From Halalkalibacter sp. APA_J-10(15) (GTDB lineage: Bacteria > Bacillota > Bacilli > Bacillales > Bacillaceae_D), in contig NZ_JALKEV010000006.1 of the NCBI RefSeq assembly GCF_023017105.1, forward strand, positions 1 to 64,000: a stretch of 64,000 bases of DNA, in the 5' to 3' direction. Shown piece by piece: positions 7,949 to 17,135 of this stretch; position 1 is the first letter of the stretch; every line of letters starts with the position of its first letter. Both the position numbers and the translations under genes were made by a program. A model generated the notes under the pieces. That model worked only from the letters and a program-made list of their open reading frames with translations, did no database searches and was not told the origin of the DNA.

Positions 7949-9279
7949 CAATACCACCTCGATCTGTATGTCACTTCTACAGTTGCAGCGCTACTAGGAT
8001 CAGTAAAAATACCATTGTAACCTGGTTTTAATGTGAACCAAGAAGAATCAAAAGACAGAATCGTCATGTTAACGATTCCGTTTAATGTGATTTTTCTTTT
8101 TGATGTATCGATCTCAAGCACATCCCCAGGTGAAAAGTTACGTATCAAACGAATATGTTCACCAGATTGCCCGTGAGTAAGTGTGTATCCAGAAGTGGAT
8201 TGTGTAAATGTTATGTCGAAAAAAGGATAGGCTTCTGCGTTTCCTTCTACCATGATAGTAGGTAATTTAATTGACGCTTCTAGGTCTACATAATCGGTAA
8301 GTAATCTAGATAGCGACGCTCCATCACTAGGTTCTGCATAAGCCATAAAATGTACAAACCCATTTGAATCTATGAGTCTTGGTATACCCACATTGCTACT
8401 TTCAACATTTCTTATGCGTGTGACAGTATCTGCATCAGTTGTACTCCCATTTGAATTCAATACCCAAGTTTCTTGAGGATTGTACCATCGTGCAAGGCTT
8501 GCCATGTTCCCTCCTGGATAACTCCCCCATCCCCACCAGTTACAATTCAGGCGTGTGATATTATCTCTGCACCATTGTGCTTTATCTGATATCGTAGCAC
8601 CAGGAATGGTAATACCGAATTTTCTTTCGATCACTTGAATGAGATCGAAAGAAAATAGCTGTTGTGTTAAATCCCCATCTCTATTCGTACTTGTTATAGC
8701 AAGATCTCCATCCAATTGACTGATTGAATTATATCGAATTTGGTTATAACTCCCCCACGAACCGTTTGGAGGTTGGAGATCTGACTGTTGCATATTCATG
8801 CTTGCCATATTCGGATTTTTTACTGTACTATCGGCTATCTTACCCGCAAAATCAGTTGTAAACTCCTCTTCTAGTTCTGATAGATTAGCCGTTTCTTTTG
8901 AGCCGTATTTGTATGGTTTCCTCATGAATGGCAAGACTCCATGAGAAATGAAATAGTGTTCATCCCCCTCAGGTGATCCGTTTAAATACACATAATAGGT
9001 TTTGTCTGGCTCATCCGAAAATGTGATCGGAACAACATTTCCAACTATTAAAACCGCATTTAATTCATCGATTTTAGTTCTTATATCCGTTAAACCGTCA
9101 TTTTCGATCACATATTCTACAGGCATTGGTTTATCAGGTAAACGTCTTTTAACATAATAGGAGCTGTCACGAGAGGGAACTGTTAAAGTAGTTGTATCAA
9201 ATTCAACAACACCTCTTCCTTCCACATGAAGGACTTCAATAGGGAGAGTAATGCCATTATAGGTCATTTTTAGCTTCAT
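7948..9279 (-). CDS. distal tail protein (Dit) with insertion
   Basis: A 443-aa tail protein. Both ends fit the siphovirus Dit/phage tail family, which is usually near 250 aa and joins the tail tube to the baseplate. The N-terminal ~135 residues and the C-terminal ~110 residues (YPFFDITFTQSTSGYTLTHG to the end) look like the core. The middle ~200 residues are rich in Trp, Asn and Gly (CNWWGWGSYPGGN) and look like an inserted carbohydrate-binding type module. This is the layout of an evolved Dit. The start overlaps the tape-measure stop (TAATG). Confidence 0.82.
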   Translation of the reverse strand: MKLKMTYNGITLPIEVLHVEGRGVVEFDTTTLTVPSRDSSYYVKRRLPDKPMPVEYVIENDGLTDIRTKIDELNAVLIVGNVVPITFSDEPDKTYYVYLNGSPEGDEHYFISHGVLPFMRKPYKYGSKETANLSELEEEFTTDFAGKIADSTVKNPNMASMNMQQSDLQPPNGSWGSYNQIRYNSISQLDGDLAITSTNRDGDLTQQLFSFDLIQVIERKFGITIPGATISDKAQWCRDNITRLNCNWWGWGSYPGGNMASLARWYNPQETWVLNSNGSTTDADTVTRIRNVESSNVGIPRLIDSNGFVHFMAYAEPSDGASLSRLLTDYVDLEASIKLPTIMVEGNAEAYPFFDITFTQSTSGYTLTHGQSGEHIRLIRNFSPGDVLEIDTSKRKITLNGIVNMTILSFDSSWFTLKPGYNGIFTDPSSAATVEVTYRSRWY

Positions 9280-11489
9280 TACGTTACCCTCCCTTTAATT
9301 TGTCTAAGCGCTCTGTTTTTTGTATCTGCTTGTTGACTCGTAATAAATTGGATAAGCCCTTTTACCTCATGTCCAGCTATCTTCATCACCGCTTGCACAT
9401 CAGATAGATTCACTTGTACATCCTGTGGGATACTAGCATTGTTGGCGGAAGAAGATAAGCCACCTTCGATAGTAGGCATTTGTAACATATCCTTCATTGA
9501 TGCTTCTACTCTCGGCATTCCTTTTGAAATAGAATCCGTAATAGGCCCTTGGAAATCTAACTTATCTAGATCAGATAATGGTCCCACTTTAGCAGGAGAA
9601 AACGGCAAGAAATTACGAATCGTAGAAGCGACATTTCCAACTGCTTCCTTTACTTTCCCAATAGCCCCCGTTATTCCTTTTACCACTTGATCAATTAACC
9701 CTTTACCAGCATTCAAAAATGATTTACCTAGACCTTTTACGATATTTAAAGCTGCCTCTATTCCTTTTTTTACGGCGTTTTTAACCGCTGTGAATCGTGA
9801 TTTTACACCGTTCACGACATTAGAAAGAATATTAGAAAACGTCGATTTTATAGTATTCAAAACATTTGATATAATGGTTTTTGCTTCATTTATTGCGTTT
9901 GAAATATTACTTTTAATGTTATTGAATCTAGTTAATACAAAATTAACAACTGAGCTTAAAACAGATGTAAAAATAGATTTGATCGCGTCCCATGAAGACG
10001 TGAAGAAATTCTTTATCCCATTCCAAACAGATTCAATGGTTTTTTTAATTGAATCCCAAGTGCTTTTTAAGAATCTCTTAATAAAATCCCATACTTCCTT
10101 GGTTTTCTTTTTAATCGTTTCCCAATTTTTCACTACTAGAACAATAATCGCTATTAGTGCTGCAATGATCGCTATGACAATTCCTACAGGACCAGTTAAA
10201 AGTGCGAAAACGGCACCTACAGCTTTTACCATGGTCATTAAGGTTCCTATTACCTTCATCACTGTTCCTAGTATGACTAAAAATGGTCCTATTGCAGCAA
10301 CTATGCCAATGATGATTAAAATCAAATTCTGCATTTCTGGAGATAAGTTTTTAAACCAGTCTAACACATTACGTATATGCTCTCCGAATGTTTGTAAAGC
10401 TGGTATAATCGTATCTTGTATAATAGGACCTAACGTATCTCGTAACATTGGAGCAAGGTCAGCGCCAATTTGCAAAGCAAATCCTTGTATCATTCCGATT
10501 AACTTGTCCATTTCAATACGGAATTCATTAGCATCGTTCAAGCTATCCTTACTCATCACTCTACCTAAGTCATGCGCTTCCTGCTTCGCTTCTTCTATTG
10601 CACCTGTGCCCATGTCGAGTATCGGGGCAATATCCTTCCAAGCACCGCCAAACAACTGTGAAGCGGCTGCGTTTCGGTCTTGCTCATCTTCCATTCCTGC
10701 TAAACTTTTTGTGATCGTATCAATTTGTTCGTCCGGTGACATTTTCTCTAAATCTGCAAAGGTGAGATTCATGGTTTCAAGAGCTTCAGTGGCAGGGCCG
10801 CCTTCTTTTTTAAGTTGAGGGATTTTCTTCACTAATCCTTCAACTGCTTTCGTCATTGTTTCTCCTTCCACACCGGCGATCTTAGCAACATGCTGCCATT
10901 CTTGTATCGAATCGGTAGATAAACCTGTGATTGACGATAAATCAAGTATACGGTCAGCTGCTTGACCAGAAGCGGTCGCTAAACCAACTAATCCAGCTGC
11001 ACCTGCCACGATTGGACCCGTAACCCATTTTGTCATGTTCTTTCCAGCTGTCTGTGTGGATTCACCTGCTTTTTTCACTTTTTCGCCGGATTCTTCTACA
11101 CGATCTGCAAAGGACTTTGTTTTTTCTTGAGTTGATTCTAATTGACTCTCGTAATGCTTTAATTTACTTTCCGTCTCAACAACTTCGCGCTGAAAAGCTC
11201 TATACTGTTCTTCTCCTATTTCGCCATTTTCAAATTGACGTTGTACTTCTTTTTCAGCGTCTTTAAGTTTATTAAGTTTTTCGCGTGTGTTATTTACTTG
11301 GTCTCCAAGAAGCTTTTGTTTTTGAGCTATTAATTCAGTATTACCAGGATTAAATTTCAAAAGGCGATCAACGTCGCGCAATTCCTTATTAACGTCTTGG
11401 GAACGCTTATTGACATCCCCCAAAGCTTTATCTAATCCGCGTGTGTCCCCATCTAATTCAATCGTGATTCCTTTGATTCGTTTCGACAA
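9279..11489 (-). CDS. tail tape measure protein
   Basis: A 736-aa tape measure protein. It sets tail length and is ejected with the DNA. The first ~140 residues are coiled coil (KRSQDVNKELRDVDRLLKFNP). The TP901-type core follows, with the hydrophobic segment WVTGPIVAGAAGLVGLATASG. Around residues 390-450 there are strongly hydrophobic helices, and then repeated amphipathic stretches (SIWNGIKNFFTSSWDAIKS type). Starts at TTG, 7 nt after GGAGG; the GTG just before it is also possible. Confidence 0.92.
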   Translation of the reverse strand: MSKRIKGITIELDGDTRGLDKALGDVNKRSQDVNKELRDVDRLLKFNPGNTELIAQKQKLLGDQVNNTREKLNKLKDAEKEVQRQFENGEIGEEQYRAFQREVVETESKLKHYESQLESTQEKTKSFADRVEESGEKVKKAGESTQTAGKNMTKWVTGPIVAGAAGLVGLATASGQAADRILDLSSITGLSTDSIQEWQHVAKIAGVEGETMTKAVEGLVKKIPQLKKEGGPATEALETMNLTFADLEKMSPDEQIDTITKSLAGMEDEQDRNAAASQLFGGAWKDIAPILDMGTGAIEEAKQEAHDLGRVMSKDSLNDANEFRIEMDKLIGMIQGFALQIGADLAPMLRDTLGPIIQDTIIPALQTFGEHIRNVLDWFKNLSPEMQNLILIIIGIVAAIGPFLVILGTVMKVIGTLMTMVKAVGAVFALLTGPVGIVIAIIAALIAIIVLVVKNWETIKKKTKEVWDFIKRFLKSTWDSIKKTIESVWNGIKNFFTSSWDAIKSIFTSVLSSVVNFVLTRFNNIKSNISNAINEAKTIISNVLNTIKSTFSNILSNVVNGVKSRFTAVKNAVKKGIEAALNIVKGLGKSFLNAGKGLIDQVVKGITGAIGKVKEAVGNVASTIRNFLPFSPAKVGPLSDLDKLDFQGPITDSISKGMPRVEASMKDMLQMPTIEGGLSSSANNASIPQDVQVNLSDVQAVMKIAGHEVKGLIQFITSQQADTKNRALRQIKGRVT

Positions 11490-11501
11490 CACCTCACCTC
11501 C

Positions 11502-12043
11502 CTAAAATTTATCGAAGTCTGATTGATTCGCTCGTCGATGTTTCTTTTTCTTTGGATTATGCCAGTCGACATATTCTTCAATAAAATCCATACTTCCGCC
11601 GACTGTCATAATCTCCATATCAACAAGAGATAATCCCGCTCTTTTACACATAAACAAAAAAGAATCGGTAGTGAGTGGATCACCAGTCGATTCGTTTTCA
11701 TCTACTTTTTTTTAGTTTGTAAGGTGCTTATAATGAGTTCTTGTAATTGAGGTAGTAGTTCAAATAAAGGAAATTCGTCAAAATCATCTAACCAATCAAG
11801 AGGTTCTGGTATTTTTTTATCAGCTGTTTTCGCCAAAACCCAACAAATATTATAAAAAACTTCTGTATCTAATGCTTTCAACTGATCATAAGTTGGATTT
11901 TTACTTTTAATTTTCGTCAATTTCTCCATTTTCATAATGTCAGTAAAAAAATCATTGTGAAACTGTGCTTTATATCGTAATGGAGTTGCAGCCGTTGACT
12001 TAAATCGGATATTTTTCCCATCTATTTCTATTGTTTTTTCCAT
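11502..12043 (-). CDS. tail assembly chaperone gpGT (-1 frameshift product)
   Basis: The 113-codon gene 11702-12043 ends in A AAA AAG directly before UAG, with the heptamer in the correct frame for a -1 slip. After the slip the frame stays open for about 67 more codons (VDENESTGDPLTDSF to HRRANQSDFDKF) and stops 9 bp before the tape measure. This is the G/GT arrangement of lambda-like tails. The fused ~180-aa protein would bind the tape measure and recruit tail tube protein. The slip itself is inferred from sequence. Confidence 0.8.
11702..12043 (-). CDS. tail assembly chaperone gpG
   Basis: A 113-aa protein (MEKTIEIDGKNIRFKSTAATPLRYKAQF...) of the siphovirus tail assembly chaperone type, placed between the major tail protein and the tape measure. 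It is the unshifted product; it keeps the tape measure soluble during assembly. AAGGATG lies before the ATG. The C-terminus is the Lys run of the slippery site. Confidence 0.85.
   Translation of the reverse strand: MEKTIEIDGKNIRFKSTAATPLRYKAQFHNDFFTDIMKMEKLTKIKSKNPTYDQLKALDTEVFYNICWVLAKTADKKIPEPLDWLDDFDEFPLFELLPQLQELIISTLQTKKK
11705..11713 (-). promoter_or_regulatory. programmed -1 frameshift site
   Basis: On the minus strand, eight A followed by G form the slippery heptamer A AAA AAG at the end of gpG, just before UAG. The same heptamer is used in many bacterial genes. No strong pseudoknot was identified by eye downstream. Confidence 0.78.
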
Positions 12044-12060
12044 TAACTAATCATCCTTTC

Positions 12061-12636
12061 TTATGCTGAAACAGGCGGTTGATAAACTGTCGTGTTCCAA
12101 GCGTTATAAACAGCAGGAGATGTGGCTTGAGTCGTACTTGCTTTAACAATCGGTCTATCATTAATCATAATTGGAGCAGCGTTATACTGTAATTCTGTCG
12201 TGTTAGGTTCAGTAGAATCTGTTTTTGTGGATGAATTAACACTTGGTCTTTGTGCGTTGCAATTATACATGACATGTCTACGAGCGTTTAAATCATTCTC
12301 AAATTGAAATAACAGCGCAAAAGGTTTAGTTTTAGCATCGGCATATTCTACTAATACGCTATCAGTATCTTCTAACTCTTCCGCCAGGACATCTTCTTTA
12401 AAAGAGTTAGGCAATCGTGCTATGGTCAATGTTCCCTCATATCCTTGATTATTATCTCCTTGATAATAAACCATGTTATCAGCATAAAACTTTATTGGAT
12501 CTCCAACCGCGTCGTTTGTCATTTCCACAGCACCAGGTATAGGGACAGGAGTATCAAAAGTAACTACTCCATCAGTGATTGTGTATGTTGCATAATAAAC
12601 ATTTGATAATCCAAAAGTTACTTTTTCTTCAGGCAT
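12061..12636 (-). CDS. major tail protein
   Basis: A 191-aa tail tube protein of the phi13-like major tail family (KVTFGLSNVYYATYTITDGVVTFDTPVPIPGAVEMT, then EGTLTIARLPNSF). It polymerises into the tail tube. It lies in the usual place between the tail completion protein and the assembly chaperones. GGAGTG precedes the ATG. Confidence 0.88.
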   Translation of the reverse strand: MPEEKVTFGLSNVYYATYTITDGVVTFDTPVPIPGAVEMTNDAVGDPIKFYADNMVYYQGDNNQGYEGTLTIARLPNSFKEDVLAEELEDTDSVLVEYADAKTKPFALLFQFENDLNARRHVMYNCNAQRPSVNSSTKTDSTEPNTTELQYNAAPIMINDRPIVKASTTQATSPAVYNAWNTTVYQPPVSA

Positions 12637-12637
12637 T

Positions 12638-12967
12638 TTATATCACTCCAATTTCATATATTTTCTGAAACACTCGTTGACTCTCGATCCATGTTTCATA
12701 AGTTTCATAAGGTATTCCGTTTTCATCAAATAAATCTTCTAATTTTTGTTCTACTTCTAAATTCTTTTTTTTAGTATAAAGTTCCACTTCGACATTAGAA
12801 ATTTTCTTATACACTTTATTGTCGGCCATTAAATTATCTGAACCTGACACTAAATAGGTGATGAATGGAGGATCTGGAACTGGATTATTGTCAGTCGCCT
12901 TAAAATGAGAATAAGCTACAGGAAGTCCTGTAGCTTCAAGCAATGTATTCAATTCCTGTAACGTCAT
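12638..12967 (-). CDS. tail terminator/completion protein
   Basis: A 109-aa protein (MTLQELNTLLEATGLPVAYSHFKA...) placed between the HK97 gp10-like gene and the major tail protein. By position and by its pattern (VELYTKKKNLEVEQKLEDLFDENGIPYE) it is the minor tail/terminator protein that caps the tail tube. It overlaps the upstream gene by 4 bp. The family call rests partly on synteny. Confidence 0.75.
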   Translation of the reverse strand: MTLQELNTLLEATGLPVAYSHFKATDNNPVPDPPFITYLVSGSDNLMADNKVYKKISNVEVELYTKKKNLEVEQKLEDLFDENGIPYETYETWIESQRVFQKIYEIGVI

Positions 12968-13317
12968 CCTCTAATCACCTTCTCAACTTTCGATTCAAAT
13001 TCTTTGATTGCAGACTGTTCAGCAGGATAAATGTGTGGTTTGCCTGACACACGACCTCCGCTGACTTTTGCATATCCTTTTTCCAAAAGGTGAGTGAGTC
13101 CCGGTTTGTTTGCATTATGAACCGTCCAGCCTTTACCGTCCTTCTTTGCTCGCCAACCCTTTGCATATTTACCGGTCTTCTTTGGACTTGTGCGTTGAAG
13201 TGTTTTCGCTGTATCCTTCGCAACGTCTTCTTTCGCTTTTTCCAATCCCTCTTCCACTTCCGTTGTATACTCCTTCAATGCTTGTGTAATTTCTTTTGCG
13301 ATATCAATATTAGCCAT
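12964..13317 (-). CDS. HK97 gp10-like head-tail protein
   Basis: A 117-aa basic protein of the HK97 gp10 family (KTLQRTSPKKTGKYAKGWRAK, GLTHLLEKGYA, HIYPAEQSAIKEF). It takes part in joining or completing the neck and tail. It overlaps both neighbours by a few bases, as expected for a translationally coupled late operon. Confidence 0.88.
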   Translation of the reverse strand: MANIDIAKEITQALKEYTTEVEEGLEKAKEDVAKDTAKTLQRTSPKKTGKYAKGWRAKKDGKGWTVHNANKPGLTHLLEKGYAKVSGGRVSGKPHIYPAEQSAIKEFESKVEKVIRG

Positions 13318-13603
13318 TCTTTTTCTCTCCCGTCAGACGTATTTTTTCGCCTTTTGTTTGAGTTCGGATAATGGTATATTCGTTACCATTGTATTTGAAT
13401 TTTGTTTCTCCTCTATACTCAAAAGCATAGATTTCGAAACGTTTTTCAGGTTTTAAACCTTGGGCGCCTGCACTATAATATTCAGTTGCGCCTATATCGA
13501 ATTCATTAGCGAAAACTGGTCTTGGGACTTCTTGTTCTATTTGATTATTCAAATCATCTTCAACAATCGTTATAGACAATAATTCAATTACATCCTTATG
13601 TCT
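13310..13603 (-). CDS. head closure (head-tail adaptor) protein
   Basis: A 97-aa protein of the SPP1 gp16-like head-tail joining family (MRHKDVIELLSITIVEDDLNNQ ... VFANEFDIGATEYYSAGAQGLKPEKRF). It closes the portal vertex after packaging. I set the start at the ATG inside the end of the connector gene (CCTGATGAG); a longer frame upstream only reads through that gene. Confidence 0.82.
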   Translation of the reverse strand, partial: RHKDVIELLSITIVEDDLNNQIEQEVPRPVFANEFDIGATEYYSAGAQGLKPEKRFEIYAFEYRGETKFKYNGNEYTIIRTQTKGEKIRLTGEKKNG

Positions 13604-13910
13604 CATCAGGAACACTCGCCTTATATCCGCCATAGAGAGATAAATGTTGTTTCAAACTCACATAAGCCAATTGAAAACGGTCTGCATCGGGATTATCATA
13701 GCCAAAGTTAGCTTTTGCATAGGTGATAATAGCTCTTTTGATAATGGCGTCTGGTTCATCTGGTGGATCTGGGTTAACCTTTGTCTCAAGGACACCAGCT
13801 TGTACCAAATCTATTTTCGCTGTATCGATTAACCCCTGAACCTCGCCATCGAACACTGTATTTGATGAACTAATACGTAAAGCCGTTTTTACTTCATCGA
13901 TCAAGGCCAT
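13596..13910 (-). CDS. head-tail connector (gp6-like)
   Basis: A 104-aa protein of the gp6-like head-tail connector family (MALIDEVKTALRISSSNTVFDGEVQGLIDTAKIDL ... IIKRAIITYAKANFGYDNPDADRFQLAYVSLKQHLSLYGGY). It binds the portal as the first neck ring. The ATG follows GGTGGT and overlaps the upstream gene's end. Confidence 0.88.
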   Translation of the reverse strand: MALIDEVKTALRISSSNTVFDGEVQGLIDTAKIDLVQAGVLETKVNPDPPDEPDAIIKRAIITYAKANFGYDNPDADRFQLAYVSLKQHLSLYGGYKASVPDET

Positions 13911-13912
13911 AA

Positions 13913-14122
13913 TCAACCACCCGTTTTTCTAGTACGCTTCGGTTTCTCTTCTTTTTCCGGTTCCTTTTCTGGTTCTTTTTCTGACATTTTAGCTTCCAAA
14001 AAACCCTTTTCAACTAAATGAGCGATCCTTCCCTCATCTTTATGAGAGTAAGATTCGCCTACGCTATAGGGTTTAAGATTGTCTGTTTTATCAAAGAACG
14101 ATCTTTTGACTTTATGCATCAT
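13913..14122 (-). CDS. small head-module protein
   Basis: A 69-aa protein (KVKRSFFDKTDNLKPYSVGESYSHKDEGRIAHLVEKGFL) with a charged tail of repeated EKEPEKEP residues. It sits between the capsid and connector genes, where many Firmicute phages have a protein of this shape. The function is unknown; a head-tail or decoration role is possible. Confidence 0.7.
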   Translation of the reverse strand: MMHKVKRSFFDKTDNLKPYSVGESYSHKDEGRIAHLVEKGFLEAKMSEKEPEKEPEKEEKPKRTRKTGG

Positions 14123-14132
14123 CTACCCCTCC

Positions 14133-15317
14133 TTATGCAGCGTCCGCTTTATTAAGGACTACAAGAGAATTAACATCTACCACTTTTCCATCTACAAGCA
14201 TTACAGACTTTGTAACTTGATCCTCTGTATCGTTGTCCTCATATTTTTTAATGCCCATTCGATAATTAGTATTTAAAATGTAATCTGTATAGTTGAACAA
14301 GAAAGCGAACGGGCTTCCAGTATCCGCTGTTACGAAACTATCGACATAGTTGCAAAGAACAACCGTACGTCCTAATAAAGTACGTTCTGGGCGTCCGTTA
14401 ATTCCGTAATTCACACGAGCAATCGGTTGACCATTGTTGTCTACCATTCCGATAAAACTCATGAATGTCTTTTTCGTCATCGTCCACACGGCTCCGTTCT
14501 CATATTCAAGCGGCAGCGCTGATTCAGCATCAATTAACGTTTGATATTCGATTTTGGCAACATCAATCGCTTGACCATCTGCAGGAGTTTCAGCAAGGAT
14601 ACCTTTTGGTTTGCCTGTTCCATCTCCACTAACAATTGCTTGTTCAAGAGCTTTAACCATTGCTTCAACGATATTGTTTACAAGTACACTTTCAAAGATT
14701 TCTAGTGTAACCGTATCAACCTCAAGCGACACTGCAACCGCGCAACGTAGTTTGTGGTAGGCGAATGTGATGGAACCTGTTGTTTTCTTCTGCTTGTCGC
14801 TTCCTGCGCCTTCTGCAACCCATGTTGCTACTGGCTTGACAGACGAAGTTGGAACCGTTACGCCCCCTTTGATGGATGTACGCGTGACAAGTGGTAAAAT
14901 CATGCCAGTTGCTTCTAATTTTTCAATGATGCGGTTTAGAATAGTGTTCGGGATAACAGAACCTACATCAGCCGTAAATGTGATTTCATCATCACGCAAT
15001 TCAGTAGGAATCTTGTCTCCACGTAATACGTAATTCATGAAAGCCTTACGGTATTCTTCAGAGTCAGGACCCTTTTCCCGTTTTTCTTCTTTCGAATTGC
15101 CAAACGTTTCAACTTTTCTCGTTTGAACTTGACCATCTTCAATTTGCTTTGTTTCATCTAGCAAACGTTGACGAGTTTGCAGCTCTTCTAATTCTTCATT
15201 CAGTTCACGCACTTCTTTTTCTAATGCCTTTAAATCAGTATCTTTGCTGCGCTTTTCATCATTTAAAATTTCATTGATTTCAGCTTTTCTTTTTAAGATT
15301 TCTTTTATTCTGTTCAT
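14133..15317 (-). CDS. major capsid protein, HK97 family
   Basis: A 394-aa HK97-fold capsid protein. The first ~75 residues are a coiled coil (RIKEILKRKAEINEILNDEKRS...) that should act as the internal scaffold (delta domain) and be removed by the protease encoded next door. The remainder (DEITFTADVGSVIPNTILNRIIEKLEATGMILPLVTRTSI ...) is the capsid fold. I chose the ATG of MNRIKE, with TAGGAGTG 7 nt upstream, over one three codons earlier. Confidence 0.93.
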   Translation of the reverse strand: MNRIKEILKRKAEINEILNDEKRSKDTDLKALEKEVRELNEELEELQTRQRLLDETKQIEDGQVQTRKVETFGNSKEEKREKGPDSEEYRKAFMNYVLRGDKIPTELRDDEITFTADVGSVIPNTILNRIIEKLEATGMILPLVTRTSIKGGVTVPTSSVKPVATWVAEGAGSDKQKKTTGSITFAYHKLRCAVAVSLEVDTVTLEIFESVLVNNIVEAMVKALEQAIVSGDGTGKPKGILAETPADGQAIDVAKIEYQTLIDAESALPLEYENGAVWTMTKKTFMSFIGMVDNNGQPIARVNYGINGRPERTLLGRTVVLCNYVDSFVTADTGSPFAFLFNYTDYILNTNYRMGIKKYEDNDTEDQVTKSVMLVDGKVVDVNSLVVLNKADAA

Positions 15318-15328
15318 GTAAATCACTC

Positions 15329-15910
15329 CTATAGATTATTTAAAATATAAATTTTTGAGCGTAATTCTTCTTGTTCTTTCTCGATGTACCCTTTGATTGG
15401 GTCATACCCCCTTGCGCTCACTTCGCTGTCTGGGTAGGCCGGAAAAGCCACTGCACTTACTTCTAACAACCTAGCTTTTTTTACTGTTCTTAAAGGAAGA
15501 TCGTCGTCTGGCTCGTCCATTTCATCGTCTTGCATTTGAAAGCCAAAACTAACCCCGTCCACATCTCCTCTCTTGATGGATGTGTAAGTATCGTTACCTA
15601 ACGTGGTATCGGGTAGATCAAGTTCAAAACGTAATCCTGTGCTATCCTCTTCTAATCTCAATGTGTTGTTTTTAGTTCGGCCTAAGACCTGAGATACATC
15701 ATGAGACCATAAAAAACGCTGATCGTCTTTTGATAACGAATCAGCGAAAGCACCTTTTTTAAACTGTTCACGAAATTTACGGTAATAACCTAAAATTTGT
15801 GACTTCTTTTCCCATTTAACCGCATAGCCTGAAAGTGTTCGATTTCCATCTTCGTCCTCACGAATTTCAATCTGATCCGTCAGTAGTTCCCTGGTCTCCG
15901 TTTTGTTCAT
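15329..15910 (-). CDS. HK97-type prohead protease
   Basis: A 193-aa prohead maturation protease (U35/S78 class). A His lies in FLWSHDVSQVLGR (about residue 69), a Ser in DGVSFGFQ, and the family's usual Ser region in LLEVSAVAFPAYPDSEV. It cleaves the capsid scaffold. The start is the ATG of MNKTETRE with GGGTGAGG upstream; it overlaps the end of the portal gene by 44 bp, which is normal for this pair. Confidence 0.9.
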   Translation of the reverse strand: MNKTETRELLTDQIEIREDEDGNRTLSGYAVKWEKKSQILGYYRKFREQFKKGAFADSLSKDDQRFLWSHDVSQVLGRTKNNTLRLEEDSTGLRFELDLPDTTLGNDTYTSIKRGDVDGVSFGFQMQDDEMDEPDDDLPLRTVKKARLLEVSAVAFPAYPDSEVSARGYDPIKGYIEKEQEELRSKIYILNNL

Positions 15911-17102
15911 CGTCCTCACCCCCTTCGACGGCGTTAGTGTTTGCATCTTTTACTTCTGCCGTATCTAATCGACGGATCGGCTTGTCACCGCCTGCTATAG
16001 GAGATATGTTAAGAATCTTTCTCCATTCGTTGGGAGTCATCGCTCCTCTATCAACCATGCGTTCTAATGCAAGTTTGGTTGTCATAGATGCATATTGAAG
16101 ACTGATTGATTCGAACACAATCTTATTACCGAAACCTCTTTCACGCCTTGAAAATAGCTTGCGAGTATATTCATTTGCTAACTGCATGGCAACGGGTTCG
16201 ATGACTGACTCATAGTAGGCATTCCATTGATCTTCTGTATAGTCACTCTGTACAATCGCCTTATTCGTGTTGAAAAAATTATAGATGCGCTCTGTCGTGT
16301 TGCCCATCTGCTTTTCATCTGGAACGAAACTCTTATACTCGACTTGCTTTGCTTCTGCTTTCGCATCTGTAGCAGCAGCGCCTGTAGTTTTACTCTCAGA
16401 AGATAAAAAATCATCAACGAATCGTTTTGTCTCTGCTGTAATATCCTCCGGCCGTAACGTTTGGTTAAATTTAAGTAACCATTTGATGATGTTTGAATTT
16501 TTAATAGCCTTAATGATCCCTTGGTCGATCGTTTTTACAACGTCCATAAGATCAATAAGAGCGTCCTGTGGACTGTCACCAAACATATTGTGCTTGTTAA
16601 AGTCTTGCCTTAGATGAATCACATCCGAATAAGGAGCTACCATCTTACTTCCATCCTCAAAATAAAAACGAAGATACATATCTCCATGTGGACCCTCAAG
16701 CATTTCGACTTCAAGGGCAGGTATGGGATAGATCTCCGTTGGAAGTAATGTGCTCGGATCTCGTTTTATCAAGGCGAACGCATTGTTATTCAATTCGAGT
16801 TGAACAGCTAGTTTTTCTTGCAACATCTGTCCACTCATTAATGGATTAGGGTCTATCAAAAGCATTTTTATATTTGGATCAGGACTATCTACAAAACCAT
16901 TTGCATTATCTCGTATATGCTTCCCCATAAGCTTACCTATAGCCTTTGCTTTAGGACGAATACACGCTCTGACAATATCACTCTTATAAATACTACCTTG
17001 CCAAGCATAAAAACCATCACCTATATCATTTATAAGCTTATAACTTGTATAGGTTGGCTTCATACTTGCCTTTTTACCAAACATCCATTGGATTAAGCCA
17101 AT
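15867..17102 (-). CDS. portal protein, HK97 family
   Basis: A phage portal protein of about 411 aa (SDIVRACIRPKAKAIGKLMGKHI, NPLMSGQMLQEKLAVQLELNNNAFA, NEYTRKLFSRRERGFGNKIVFE, GAMTPNEWRKILNISP). It is the dodecameric DNA channel of the head. The start is unusual. AAGGAGG lies 8 nt before an ATT codon, giving (M)GLIQWMFGKKAS, the common N-terminus of the family. A GTG three codons earlier overlaps the ribosome site, and the next ATG is six codons later without a site. Confidence 0.9.
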   Translation of the reverse strand: MGLIQWMFGKKASMKPTYTSYKLINDIGDGFYAWQGSIYKSDIVRACIRPKAKAIGKLMGKHIRDNANGFVDSPDPNIKMLLIDPNPLMSGQMLQEKLAVQLELNNNAFALIKRDPSTLLPTEIYPIPALEVEMLEGPHGDMYLRFYFEDGSKMVAPYSDVIHLRQDFNKHNMFGDSPQDALIDLMDVVKTIDQGIIKAIKNSNIIKWLLKFNQTLRPEDITAETKRFVDDFLSSESKTTGAAATDAKAEAKQVEYKSFVPDEKQMGNTTERIYNFFNTNKAIVQSDYTEDQWNAYYESVIEPVAMQLANEYTRKLFSRRERGFGNKIVFESISLQYASMTTKLALERMVDRGAMTPNEWRKILNISPIAGGDKPIRRLDTAEVKDANTNAVEGGEDDEQNGDQGTTDGSD

Positions 17103-17135
17103 TGTAATCACCTCCTTAATACCCTCTCATCACGT

